Made by a program: the position numbers and the translations under genes. Source: Smittium culicis (Eukaryota; Kickxellomycota; Harpellomycetes; Harpellales; Legeriomycetaceae). Taken from it: 18,510 nucleotides of DNA. The number at the start of each line of letters is the position of its first letter. The stretch's first letter is position 1. This document shows positions 1 through 10,064 of this stretch, one piece after another. The DNA lies in assembly GCA_001970855.1 (NCBI GenBank), contig LSSN01003181.1, forward strand, positions 1-18,510, in the 5' to 3' direction. The notes below the pieces were generated by a model. The model was not told the origin of the DNA. It ran no database searches and was given only the letters and a program-made list of their open reading frames with translations.

Positions 1-700
1 ATTTCCCTTCACAACGTCGCTAAATAAGGTTCTAGCACGTTTTACCGGCTTTCTAATGACCATAGTTAATTAAATTGATGTTTTTTTGTGCTTTTATTTA
101 TTTTTTTAGTTTTTTTTTGTGTAGGCTTTTTTTGTGCCGCAAATTAGTCGAAATAATCAAATTCGTTAAATTCGGCGATTTGCGCACTTTTTTTTTCTCG
201 ATTTGGCTAATTAAAACCGTGCACCAAACTTGGGCACTTACAATTTTATTGCAATATTTAAACTTTGTCTAAAGAGACCAAGCTTGTACCAAAATATAGC
301 TCTTGGCAAGGTCAACAAAATTGCATTAACAAGTTAAAGTCGATAGACTACGCGTTCGATGGTTATAGTCAATTTTATTTAGTAAGGGCGTAAAAAAAAG
401 TGAATAGTGAATAGTAGATACGCAAGCACAATGTTATTTGCTTGAATATTTATTGGCTGCTAATATTATTGGTAGGATTGGATAGGCAATTTGTTTTTTC
501 AATTTTTTTGTTTAAATTTGAAATTTACATTTGGTAAAAGTAAGAAATGATTTTGCTCATTGGCCATGAAATTTTTACTCAATTTTATACACTGTAACAC
601 CTTGTACCATAAAACGACTCCTTCATATAGAATCACCCATATATAGTAGTATTTGATTGATTTAATTTTGAGCCATAAAAGAAACGCTAAATTTATTCGC
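1..700. other. AT-rich spacer, no gene seen
   Basis: No coding signal or RNA gene is recognised here. Short open frames are phenylalanine- and leucine-rich because of T runs (for example around 80-210) and look like composition artefacts. The 3' part, just before 701, abuts a repeat element. Confidence 0.6.
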
Positions 701-894
701 TTAGCCCTTTCACGGGCGGTAGACTATTTTTGACCTCGAAATATAACCAATTGAGTTATATAAAACACTTTATTTCCGAGACCTTAAATAATATTGATAT
801 ATTAAAAAATAGCAGTAAACAATAAATTTAATTTTAAATCATAAACGAATCAATAAATTAAAATTTATAAGAGTGTTGGAATGGAAAGGGTTAA
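701..894 (+). mobile_element. piggyBac-type MITE, copy A
   Basis: Nonautonomous element of about 194 bp. The left end reads TTAG then CCCTTTCACGGGCGGTAGAC, and the right end reads GAGTGTTGGAATGGAAAGGG then TTAA. It shares internal motifs with seven other copies in the window, such as ATCATAAACGAATCA near the right end. The TTAA-type target and CCCTTT termini are those of the piggyBac superfamily. It has no coding capacity. The left TTAA has decayed to TTAG. Here '+' means the GGCGGTAGAC end comes first. Confidence 0.7.
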
Positions 895-970
895 GAGTAC
901 TGCACAGGATAAGGTTGATGAGAAATGATGTAAATGCAACTAATAATTCGAGTAAATACTTTCGCTATAT

Positions 971-976
971 TTTATT
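971..976 (-). terminator. Candidate poly(A) signal of the trypsin gene
   Basis: AATAAA on the minus strand, about 80 nt downstream of the protease stop codon at 1055-1057. It is the first exact hexamer in that direction that I noticed. In DNA this AT-rich it may arise by chance. Confidence 0.35.
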
Positions 977-1054
977 AGGAATAATTTATCGTATTTTTTT
1001 CTAAATCAATAATTTTCAATAGCTAGTAGTGATAAATATATTCAAGGTGTTAAT

Positions 1055-1948
1055 CTACTTAACTAATTCTATTAATGAAGTATAGTCAACACCAATGACA
1101 GATGCTATCCATTTAACAAAGTATGCGGCACGAGCGTAGTATGCAACTGTATTTTCCCCACAATTTTGATTCGAGTTAGGATCCATATTTCTACCCCAGC
1201 TTACAATTCCAACTAGTGTTCGTTTCCCATTTAGTTTAGCAACCAAAGGACCGCCAGAGTCTCCGTTACACGAATCATTACCGGAAGGGCTGATAGAGCA
1301 AACAAGAGGCCCAGAATTATTAGTCCATCCAGAGTTATTGATACTACATCTAGAATCTCCTGCAACTGAAATAATAGCCCTTTGAAGCACATTAGACAAT
1401 GGCCCAGAGCTATAGCTTGAACCAAACCCAGCAACTTCAACAGGAAGTTCTGTTGTTACTTTGTATGGATATACTTTTACAGGAGTTGCTACTGAAGATG
1501 GAACTTTTTTGTTTAACTTAAAAATAGCAATATCTTTGGATATGTCCTTTTCGAATCCGGTAGTATACACGTTGGTTACTGTATAAAAGCTGCTAATGTC
1601 AGACCCTGTTGCTAAGTTTGCACTTCCTATAAAAAAGCTAAGCCTATTAGCAGGCTTCATTATTCCATTGTCATCGAAAATGCAATGAGCTGCTGATACA
1701 ACATACTGTTCTGATATGAGACTAGCTGTACAAGAAAAATAATACGAACCTCCGTTATCCCCTGAGTAATAAAGTTGAGAGATAAAAGGATATAGATCGG
1801 TACCGGTACGTACACCGTTTACGATCATGGGTAAAATTTGCGTTTGGTTATCAGCTGTTTTTGAGTCAGGGTATATCGTGTAAGCATTATTAGACGAAAC
1901 CACTTTTAAAGTAGCTAAAAGCATACCGCCAATTTTTATTATATTCAT
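1055..1948 (-). CDS. Secreted trypsin-like serine protease (family S1A)
   Basis: A 297-residue serine endopeptidase precursor in one uninterrupted frame. The catalytic triad is visible: His88 in SAAHC, Asp139 in KDIAIFKL and Ser231 in GDSGGP. Asp225, six residues before the serine, sits at the S1-pocket base and predicts cleavage after Arg or Lys. Six cysteines pair as expected for the fold (73-89, 201-217, 227-263). Residues 1 to about 20 form a weak signal peptide, followed by a short propeptide. The mature N-terminus should be Ile42 (IVNG). The residue before it is Met41, not the usual Arg or Lys. N-x-S/T sites occur at 34, 204, 210 and 224. The single ATG at 1946-1948 gives a leader and full domain. 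In fungi such enzymes act outside the cell in nutrition or host attack; the role here is inferred. Function is secure; the signal peptide is less so. Confidence 0.93.
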   Translation of the reverse strand: MNIIKIGGMLLATLKVVSSNNAYTIYPDSKTADNQTQILPMIVNGVRTGTDLYPFISQLYYSGDNGGSYYFSCTASLISEQYVVSAAHCIFDDNGIMKPANRLSFFIGSANLATGSDISSFYTVTNVYTTGFEKDISKDIAIFKLNKKVPSSVATPVKVYPYKVTTELPVEVAGFGSSYSSGPLSNVLQRAIISVAGDSRCSINNSGWTNNSGPLVCSISPSGNDSCNGDSGGPLVAKLNGKRTLVGIVSWGRNMDPNSNQNCGENTVAYYARAAYFVKWIASVIGVDYTSLIELVK

Positions 1949-2637
1949 TCTAACTATTTGATTTATTCTTTTCTGGAATTTTTGTGTGATTTTTATTATA
2001 TATTTATTGATTGAATTTACGTCCTAAATCAGATTATTTATACATTTGGAAAATTCAAAAAACAAACAAATTAGTCTAAAATTTATTTAGAAATCAAATG
2101 AGCATAAAATTCGAGCTTTAATCTCATATAATATTCAAATTTTATTTATATATAAACTATATGATTATAAATACAAGTCACAACAATCCAACCCCGTTTA
2201 GAGAATTCATTTATTTCAAATAAATCTTCAATTTATATTCTAGGTTTTGTAGATAATACTAATATTACAAATGTCGTAACTGAGTATGTAATATATCTTT
2301 AAATAATTATCGATAACATATGGTTGAGTCTTTACGATGAGAGCACTTTTAGGCATAAAGAGCTACAGTGTATAAAGTCGGATAAAAAACTAATGGCCAA
2401 TGAGTCTAGCAGAACTTTTTTGATGCATATAGTCGTTCCAAAATGAAATAAATGGTTAGAAAAATCAAAATGCATTTCGAGTTCAGTAAATTATAATTCA
2501 TATTTTATAAGATTCGGTCCAATAATTGTTGCTGAAGCAAAGAGTTTTTTTTCATTTAGAATCGCCGGTTTTATAATACCATCTAAGAAAAATAAGGAAT
2601 TGAATATAATCAATAAACTCGATTGATATAAAAGGTT
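1949..2637. other. AT-rich spacer upstream of trypsin gene
   Basis: Apart from the TATA-like site near 2000, I see no gene, RNA or clear repeat before the element that begins at 2638. Confidence 0.5.
1994..2004 (-). promoter_or_regulatory. Possible TATA element of the trypsin gene
   Basis: On the minus strand the sequence reads AATATATAATA, about 46-56 nt upstream of the protease ATG. The position resembles the TATAAAA upstream of MRH4. The AT-rich background makes it weak evidence. Confidence 0.3.
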
Positions 2638-2805
2638 GTAACCCTTTCCCGGGCGCTAGGCTATTTTAAATCTACCAAATAAAGCCAACAGTGTTCAATT
2701 ATAATAGTTTAATTACGAGACTTCAAGAAATATTGGTAATTTTTAAGTAACAGCAAAATATAAACCTACTTATAAATCAAAAACAAGTCATAAAATCCTT
2801 TTTTT
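2638..2805 (+). mobile_element. piggyBac-type MITE, copy B, right end missing
   Basis: Begins GTAACCCTTTCCCGGGCGCT and follows the family sequence to about the ATAAATCAAAAACAAGTCAT segment. It then runs into a T tract and directly into copy C, without its own GAGTGTTGG...GGGTTAA end. It lacks roughly the last 25-30 bp. Confidence 0.6.
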
Positions 2806-3002
2806 TTAACCCTTTCCTGTCCAACACTCTTTGAAAAATTAAATTTATTGGTTTGTTTATGCTTTATAATGAAATTTTCTATTTGCTATCATTCAAAAAG
2901 TAACTAATATTTATTAAAGCCTCGGAATTAAGGTATTTTAATTGAACTCTGTTGGTAATATCTGGTGTGTCAAAAATAGTCTACCGCCCGGGAAAGGGTT
3001 AA
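2806..3002 (-). mobile_element. piggyBac-type MITE, copy C
   Basis: A full 197-bp copy in reverse orientation, with TTAA at both ends (2806-2809 and 2999-3002). Terminal sequence is AACCCTTTCCTGTCCAACAC on the left and CTACCGCCCGGGAAAGGG on the right. It abuts truncated copy B, so the two form an inverted pair. Confidence 0.75.
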
Positions 3003-3321
3003 CGATTTTTTATTTGATAATTTAATAATAACGAAAATATAATATTTTGATTATCAACTATATAGTGTTTAGTCGTATTTGATATAATTGGCTTATTAAT
3101 TCCAGTGAACCAAATATATCACATTTTCAAAAAATTTTATTTAATGATTTGATAATTTTATGTAAAAATTAGAAAATAATTAACGAATATATACCCTTAT
3201 CAAATGAATAATTCTAAAAGTAAAAATTCAATTTATATGCAAATAGTAAGCGGTATAGTAATCTAATAATTTACATTTCCCAATCAAGATAAAAGTAGAG
3301 ATTATAATCAAATGATAATAT
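3003..3321. other. AT-rich spacer between repeat elements
   Basis: No gene is supported. Minus-strand open frames that reach into copy D are built from repeat sequence. Confidence 0.5.
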
Positions 3322-3505
3322 TTGACCCTTTCACAGGCAGTAGACCATTTTTGATCTACCAAATTTAGCAAATCAGATTGATTAAAAGTACATAGCCCGA
3401 GGCCTTTAAAATTATTATATTGCTGCAAATGATAAATATACATTTAAATCATAAACGAATCATAAAAAAAATTTTTTTAAAGAATTTTGGACTGGAAAGG
3501 GTTAA
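3322..3505 (+). mobile_element. piggyBac-type MITE, copy D
   Basis: About 184 bp. The left end is TTGA then CCCTTTCACAGGCAGTAGAC; the right end is TGGACTGGAAAGGG then TTAA. It pairs with copy E, 35 bp away, in the opposite orientation. The facing ends are nearly perfect complements over about 55 bp. Confidence 0.7.
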
Positions 3506-3540
3506 GCTGAGTGAATAAATAGGTAGTAAAATATACTCGC

Positions 3541-3737
3541 TTAGCCCTTTCCAGTCCAACACTCTTTAAAAAAATTTTTTTTATGATTCGTTTATTATTT
3601 ATAAGAAAATATATTATTCGCTGTTATTCAGCAAAAAACCAATATTTAATAACACCTCGGATTTAGAGTATTTTAATTGACCATAGTTAACTATATTTAG
3701 AGGGTCAAAAATAGACTACCACCCAGAAAAGGGTTGG
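3541..3737 (-). mobile_element. piggyBac-type MITE, copy E
   Basis: About 197 bp in reverse orientation. It starts TTAG then CCCTTTCCAGTCCAACAC and ends CTACCACCCAGAAAAGGG then TTGG, so both target copies are degenerate. With copy D it makes a large inverted repeat. Confidence 0.7.
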
Positions 3738-3986
3738 ATTATGAAATAAAAAATATTAATGGAAATCTATTTTTTTATATCTATAGTCTTTTAATTTGAA
3801 TATTGTTCTCTACTTGTGCTAGGACGGAAAGTTAAAAAGCTTATTTTTCTCGACTAGTGCTCAAATTTACTTTTACTTAGCTCGTTTAATTATTGCGAAA
3901 TGCTAATATTAATATTCATTATTCCCATAGCGAAAAGAAACTGTTATTATTTTTTGCCGATTATGTAAAATAAGGGAGACAATAGA

Positions 3987-4183
3987 TTAACCCTTTCCCA
4001 TTCATAGCTCTTTGAAAAAATCTACTTATTGACTTGTTTATGATTAACAATAAAATTTACTATTTGCCATTATTCAACAAAAAACCAATATTTCTTATAG
4101 CCTCGGAATTATGCTACTTTTTATATATCTAATTTGCTAAATTTGGTAGATCTAAAATGGTTTACTGCCCATGAAAGGGCTAA
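3987..4183 (-). mobile_element. piggyBac-type MITE, copy F
   Basis: 197 bp, reverse orientation. TTAA then CCCTTTCCCATTCATAGCTC on the left; TTTACTGCCCATGAAAGGG then CTAA on the right. The internal body is recognisable (AACCAATATTTCTTATAGCC, CTCGGAATTA) but diverged near the right side. Confidence 0.7.
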
Positions 4184-4536
4184 GGAAAACAAAAAATCCT
4201 TATATTTTATGTAAATTTTTAATTGCTAATGGTAGCCTATCTTGGAATTAAAAATAATTCCTAGCATAAATGGATACGATTAATTGAAGCTAAGGATTAA
4301 TATGAGCGAGATCTAAATTTAAAAACTATAACGTTGATAAACTCTGAGAAAAAAAAACTATAACGTTGTATTTTATAAACTGTGAATATGTAACTACTAT
4401 TATTTTATTTGCGAATGAAATCGAAATACTTACAAATAATGCTTTCTGATTTAATCGATATCTTTCACATGTATAGTTATAAAAAAAAAGGTTATTTTGG
4501 CGAAATGTAAGTTTTTATTAGTAAATATCCCTCCAC
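4184..4536. other. AT-rich spacer with a short tandem duplication
   Basis: A segment beginning AAAAACTATAACGTTG and ending ATAAACT(C/G)TGA occurs twice, at about 4321-4347 and 4354-4395. No gene is seen. Confidence 0.45.
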
Positions 4537-4733
4537 TTAACCATTTCTTGGGTAGTAGACTATCTTTGATCCGCCAGATAAATCCAAAAGCGTTCAATTA
4601 AAATACTTTAATTCCGAAGTCTTATAAATTATTGTTATATAGTATGATAATACCAAATAATAAATTTACTTGTAAATCATAAACGAATCAATGTATTCAT
4701 TTTTTTTAAGAGTGTTGGGCTGGAAAGGGCTAA
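4537..4733 (+). mobile_element. piggyBac-type MITE, copy G
   Basis: 197 bp. It begins TTAACCATTTCTTGGGTAGT, with the first C-rich block mutated, and ends GTTGGGCTGGAAAGGG then CTAA. It lies in opposite orientation to copy F, with about 350 bp between them. Confidence 0.7.
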
Positions 4734-6085
4734 AAAAGCAATTAATATTAATATTGCTATTAGTTAAATTTATTTCTATATTTTCTGAATATCATCAAAT
4801 TTCAAACTTTTTTATGTGCTCTAGAAATTTCTACCATTTAATTTTTAGAGTTTTCATTCTGCTGTGATCGCTTAGATTGATGAATAAAAATTTTAAGGAA
4901 ACTAGTTTAGATCTCAATAGATTATATACTGCCGGTATTTAGATTTTGCAATTCTAAAAATAGAGTTTTTTTATTATATTATGATTGACGACTATTAATA
5001 ATAACAAATAATTTTAGTATAAAAAAAACTCTAGTTATAACTTGTTTTTTTTGTTAATTTATTAAAAAATATAGCTGCATTCGTAGTCTAAAAATAACCT
5101 AGACAATTATCCATGATTTTTATACTTGAAGGATAGAAATTGACAATAATGAATTTTTTTTTGTAGTATTTCTTGGTCAGAGTTCAAAGTTTAAAATATT
5201 AGAATTCCAAAATTTGTCTATCATAAAATTAAACTCCAACATAAAATTTCGATTTCAACATCCATGCCCAATGTGGTATACTTTTTTATCTAAAAAAACT
5301 AAAAAAAAATGCTAATAGTAGGATACATTTAATCCTAGTATAATAAAAATATTTTGTTTAAAATATTTCAATATAAAAAGATGTTCTTTGTTCAACTGCA
5401 AATAAAAAAAGTATTTTTTAGCTATAGGGCTAAAATATATTTTACAATCATAAAAACTAAGTAAAATTTTTGTACCTAATACAAAAAATTATCTTAGTGG
5501 ATAAAGATTTTTTTATTTGATTTAATACTTTAGCTATTAAATATTTTAATAGAAAGGATTCAATTATAGATTAATAAACTCAATCAGTAAATTCAGTAGA
5601 TCAAATATTGTGTTCGCAATGAAAGATGTTTGAATTTCTCGCTGGTTTAAAACTAATACTGCACTTGAAATGTTGATCAATTAGAACAATATTCTTAGTT
5701 TAATTTACAAAGTAACTTTTTTACTGTAAGGATTCAATAAAAAATATAAGTTATTAATTAGTATATCTATAATAATGGGTTATATTACTTTTAAGAATTT
5801 TGACTTTAGATGTATCGGCTAAAATTTAGCTCTTTTACGAGAAAAACTCTTTAAAAAATTTTCGTGTATGATATTATTTGATTTTATGAGCGACCTTTCT
5901 ATTTTAAATTAAATATTAAACAGCATATAACTATGATTCTTTGTGCGCCTTGTGTTTATTTTATTGAGATGACTTTGATTTTTATAATATAAATCTAGAT
6001 TTCTAGAAATGAAACAGTTAGATCATACTATTTTTAAAATTTTTTATCTTTTAAATCATTAAAACTTTAATCAATAAAAATTTAT
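4734..6085. other. AT-rich spacer, no gene seen
   Basis: About 1.35 kb without a coding frame, RNA gene or recognised repeat. It has many short homopolymer A/T runs. I see nothing to annotate. Confidence 0.5.
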
Positions 6086-6220
6086 ACCTTGACCCAATGC
6101 CTGCAAGGTACGGAGGACCTAGAGGTCAAGGGGGGAATTGGTTGAAATTTTATATATATTTTTTTTTAATAGTATGTACATTATCAATAAATTCACCGTT
6201 AATGAAAAAATAAAAATAAA
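6086..6220 (+). repeat. 5'-truncated, poly(A)-tailed retrocopy 1 of an unrecognised family
   Basis: A GC-richer block opens with CCTTGACCCAATGCCTGCAA. It is followed by AT-rich sequence, an AATAAA at 6186-6191 and an A-rich tail from about 6205. It aligns with the 3' ends of the copies near 9.4 kb and 11.6 kb, both on the other strand. Translated on +, it gives the family signature LDPMPARYG, against LEPMPIGYG and LEPIPSGYG. Shared 3' end, variable 5' end and poly(A) tract are the pattern of reverse-transcribed insertions. Confidence 0.55.
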
Positions 6221-6514
6221 AATTTAAATGATAATTTTAAACTCTAAAAAAGCTAGCATCATGAAATAATGATATACATATGCCCTTTGTTTAATATATT
6301 AATATCAATAATTGATATTTATATTTTTTAAAAATAATTTATTATCAATATATTGTTATTTAATGAAAACTTTTTTAGGGCTTGATTATAATCAGATTAT
6401 AAGTAATATTAATAGTATTAATTTTTTATAGAAATACTATCTAATTTTTTTAAACAGGATATAACCCTCACTGCATATATTTTTGTATAAAGATTAAAAA
6501 TACGAAATAAGATT

Positions 6515-6831
6515 TAGTATAGTATAGTATAGTATAGTATAGTATAGTATAGTATAGTATAGTATAGTATAGTATAGTATAGTATAGTATAGTATAGTAT
6601 AGTATAGTATAGTATAGTATAGTATAGTATAGTATAGTATAGTATAGTATAGTATAGTATAGTATAGTATAGTATAGTATAGTATAGTATAGTATAGTAT
6701 AGTATAGTATAGTATAGTATAGTATAGTATAGTATAGTATAGTATAGTATAGTATAGTATAGTATAGTATAGTATAGTATAGTATAGTATAGTATAGTAT
6801 AGTATAGTATAGTATAGTATAGTATAGTATA
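6515..6831. repeat. Perfect (TATAG)n pentanucleotide microsatellite, about 63 units
   Basis: 317 bp of uninterrupted 5-bp repeat, with no variant unit visible. Five and three are coprime, so all three minus-strand frames read through it as a YYTIL pentapeptide repeat, while the plus strand has TAG stops in every frame. The long minus-strand open frame across it is therefore an artefact. Confidence 0.97.
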
Positions 6832-7130
6832 ATTATAATTATAAGATAAAAAATGGCGATATAATCAAATTTGAAGCCTATACTACTTTTCACTGACAGT
6901 TACTTTGCTGGTTAAGCTCAATTAAATTTATATTAAATTCTTAAATTTACTTAATAATTACTGATTTTTACTTTAAACTAAAAAAAGATTTAAAAAATAT
7001 CAATTGGATCGGAAATAAAATTGTTAAAAATAAAAAATTAATAAGATTAATTTTGGATTCATCTGCCTTTTACAAATATTAATAAAATTTAAATTTAAAT
7101 CATATCAATCAACAGTGTGATAAGTATCAG
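6832..7130. other. AT-rich spacer after the microsatellite
   Basis: It begins with short AATTATAATTATAAG sequence next to the array and then ordinary AT-rich DNA. No gene is seen. Confidence 0.45.
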
Positions 7131-9330
7131 CTAGTAGAAAATCTTAATTCAGTTTTGGGATTTCCCATTTGATGAGGAAAAAGGTAAATTAATTCCTGAA
7201 CATTTAGAGAGAATTTTCACCATAATTTGAAAGTCAAGTGTCATCGATTAGGAATATTTTCTTCAATTTGGCGATTGAAGAAAAAAAAAATTTTTCAATC
7301 GAATTCTACGAATAAATTTAGGTAATTTGATGCACACCGCCCGAGGTGTATTTTTTTGGGTATAAAAAATATGAATAAGTATTGATTTTGAGTTTTGGAC
7401 ATATAATAAAAGCTTGTGGTGCATTCGAAACCAGTTACAGCATTGATTCGCGAATAATAATAAAGAAATAACATATTTAATGGGAATAAAATAAAAATTT
7501 CTATAAGTAAATCATAATATATGTAGACTTTTTATCAAAGTTATCTCATTTCGGTGTAGATGAAATTTATATACCTTGGGTGAAATAGTAAATAACACCA
7601 TATTGAAATTATTTATTCTTAAAATCTCATATAGATATAAATTATACTTGAGTAAAATTATGCACAACAGTAAATTGTGAAATCTCAATTATTCTGGGAA
7701 TAAAAGTAAATAAATAACAGAAAAAGTCTATTAATAATAGAAAAACCCTGAGGATACTCATGATGTGGTAAATGAATATATATTAAATTCATAAAGTACC
7801 AGAATATTCGGTAAAAACCACAAAACAACCTACGCAAAAAGAATTTGATTGGGAAAAAATCCCATATTTATTTTAGAAACCATCTTTGCTGATCAAATTT
7901 TATAATAAATATTTAATATTAGTCGAATGACTGTCACCGCTTCAACAGTATTATTAATATATAATCGACTATATTTGGGCCAAATTCGATGAAAAAAGTA
8001 TTAATAATTCCAGAGAAAAAGATCTTACCAATTTTTAGAATACTCAAACTGAGATTCTGGCACATAAAAATTATCAAAAAAAAAAAAAAGAAGGTAAAAA
8101 TAAACATCACTAAAATGTTAAAGATGAATTCAATATAAAAATCAATGATTAAAGATACAGTATTTTATTCAAAAACAACTTTTATATCAAAAAATAATCG
8201 TGGAAAACTTCCAATATCACTAAAAAATCATTTTTTAATGAACACAAATTAAAAATATGTAAAAATAACAATTCTGTAATCGTCTTAATTATGACATTAA
8301 ACAAATACTTAATAAGGAAATACGAAAAAACTAAATAATAACGAAAACATAATTATGAAACACAATCACAAACCGAAACAAAAACATGAAACATGAAAAC
8401 CTGAGCCAACATCCTGAAACACAGTTGGAAGCTATTATCAGTTATTTTTATTAATACTAGTATATCTCCATTAAATATTATGGGTTCTTAAAACTCGTAC
8501 ACTAATTCTCTATAAATAACCAGCTGAATGCCTCGAAATGAAAGGGCATTCAGAACAACATTAAAATAAAAATCAGAATCATTACAAATTGAGACAGTTT
8601 ATAGAAAATTGAAATTGAAAGATGAAACTGCAATAGAAAAAGTGCTTAATGGACTCAAAAGACTTCAAGAATGATTATTTTATCATTAAGCATTAAATGA
8701 AATGGGTGAATATTCATCATTTCAAATGAAGATTTCAACTGAAATCCTACAATTTGGGATTAGATTGAACTCATGGATATATACTTAGTTGCTAAAATCA
8801 TCAACTAATTTTATTCTGGGTCAAGATCCGATACTCTTCGAACTTGAATGCTGTAATAATCTTTTTATCATCAAATTAAAATTAAATGACGATCATAGAT
8901 ATAATTTGAAGAAAGAACAGGAATCTCACAAGAGAATTCAACATTGAATAATCTGGGATTGTTTAATATTTCAGGTTGAAAAACCTCAAAATTTTTTAAT
9001 TCAGGTATTCAGGAAATTTTTACAAGGTTAACCCATTAATGAAGTCATAGATAGTATATACATGTGAAAAGTTCAACTGAGAGCATATTACTGACAGTTA
9101 TAATATCAGAAACAGCTGAGATTTAAATTGAAAAATGACTTATTGATCCAATATTTGAAGAAAGATCAGCAGAATTACTATAAAATGAGAAAAATCAGAG
9201 AACTCACTGTAAAAATAAAACAAAATATAAGAAAATCAGGAATAAATACTGCACAGAAAGTTTTTTATGTAATAAAAAAGCGTTAATAATCAATAGTATT
9301 TAAATACGATGATAAAATAAATCATTATGT
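7131..9330 (+). pseudogene. Heavily decayed retroelement DNA, Ty3/gypsy integrase-like tail
   Basis: A-rich on the plus strand, with no intact frame. From about 8573 to 9290 one plus frame stays protein-like despite more than ten stops. It includes the stretches TVYRKLKLKDETAIEKVLNG, then KSSTNFILGQDPILFELE and LKLNDDHRYNLKKEQE. The middle piece resembles the region just after the catalytic core of Ty3/gypsy integrases (typically 'ST.FSPF.LLYGR.P.LP.EL'), which is followed by a charged helical segment as here. Upstream (7131-8570) only shorter fragments look coding, and reverse transcriptase motifs are not clear. No LTR pair was found. The gypsy assignment is inference from memory of the family. 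Confidence 0.33.
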
Positions 9331-9413
9331 TTGATAATACCAAATTAAATACTCTTATGAATAATGTAGAGGTAATTATGAGCTTTTTTCTTCTAAAAAT
9401 AAATTTTTTTACA

Positions 9414-10064
9414 ACTTTTTTTTTCTCAGAAAATTTATTAAACATAATTTTGATCAATAGAAAAAACTAATAAAAAATATATAAAATTTTTAATCGACTC
9501 CCCAACCGCTACAGAAATAGTCCCATACCCTATAGGCATTGGTTCAAGGGAGTTAGTGAATCGCTTATACTTTGCAGTAAAAGCTTTCTGGGCACGCGGA
9601 TGCCGTGTAAAAATTTGGCTATTTCCAGCTCAAAATTTTGATCGGCTGTGCCAGCTAGAAGCTGACTCAAAAATAGTTTAGACTCGCTCTAAGGAGCTTT
9701 GCAACTAACCCCAACTGGGCCTCGTTGAAATTAGTAAGTAATAAATTTTCGTCAGAAATGATGGGCGTCGGTATGTACCGACCGAATGTCTTTAATAGGA
9801 TATTTAGCCACCGGATGCATCTCAAAATTATGTTTTCGACCTTATCATGCACACACAAGTTGTAGCAAAGGTAATTTTTTTTTGAATTTTTGGTCGAAGA
9901 TTTTCATGTTTAACAGGCTCTGGGTGGTTCGGAATGTACCCATACGCATTTTCCCGATGCCCTAAAGGCCCAGCTTTAGGTCCGGGTAAATTTATTGATG
10001 AAAAAAAAAGTTGCATATTTTCCCGATTTTCCGGTAAACTGTCTATTGGTGGATGGCAGACTGG
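9414..10064 (-). pseudogene. Broken reading frame with AATAAA and poly(A) end, unrecognised retrocopy 2
   Basis: This is the longest of three related copies and is more GC-rich than its surroundings. Reading on the minus strand, frames overlap in order. First is 10064-9828, with GPKAGPLGHRENAYGYIPNH. Next is 9858-9667, with LKTFGRYIPTP and NEAQLGLVAKLLRASL. Then 9688-9530, with LLAGTADQNFELEIAKFLHG. Last is a frame ending in NSLEPMPIGYG and stopping at 9438-9440. Three frameshifts are needed to join them, so it is not functional as it stands. The stop overlaps AATAAA (9434-9439), and an A tract follows (T run at 9416-9424 on +). It is probably a retrotransposon ORF. I do not recognise the protein; a gag-like ORF of a DIRS- or LINE-type element is a guess. 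Confidence 0.5.

Noticed and set aside
75..272. 65-residue plus-strand frame rich in Phe and Leu
   Set aside because: Driven by T-rich composition, with no recognisable domain or context.
3228..3443. 71-residue minus-strand frame
   Set aside because: Half of it is antisense to MITE copy D. No homology is recognised.
6468..6893. 141-residue minus-strand frame with YYTIL repeats
   Set aside because: It is an automatic by-product of a stop-free pentanucleotide array. The flanks have no coding character.
7270..7310. Small hairpins around ATTGAAG/CTTCAAT and GATTGAA/TTCAATC
   Set aside because: Stems of only seven bases in AT-rich DNA are expected by chance; no terminator or RNA context is seen.
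9535..9560. GGTTCAAGGG resembling a tRNA B box (SINE-like promoter), also at 11771
   Set aside because: The match to the B-box consensus is poor and no A box is placed correctly. The stretch is better explained as coding sequence for LEPMP on the other strand.
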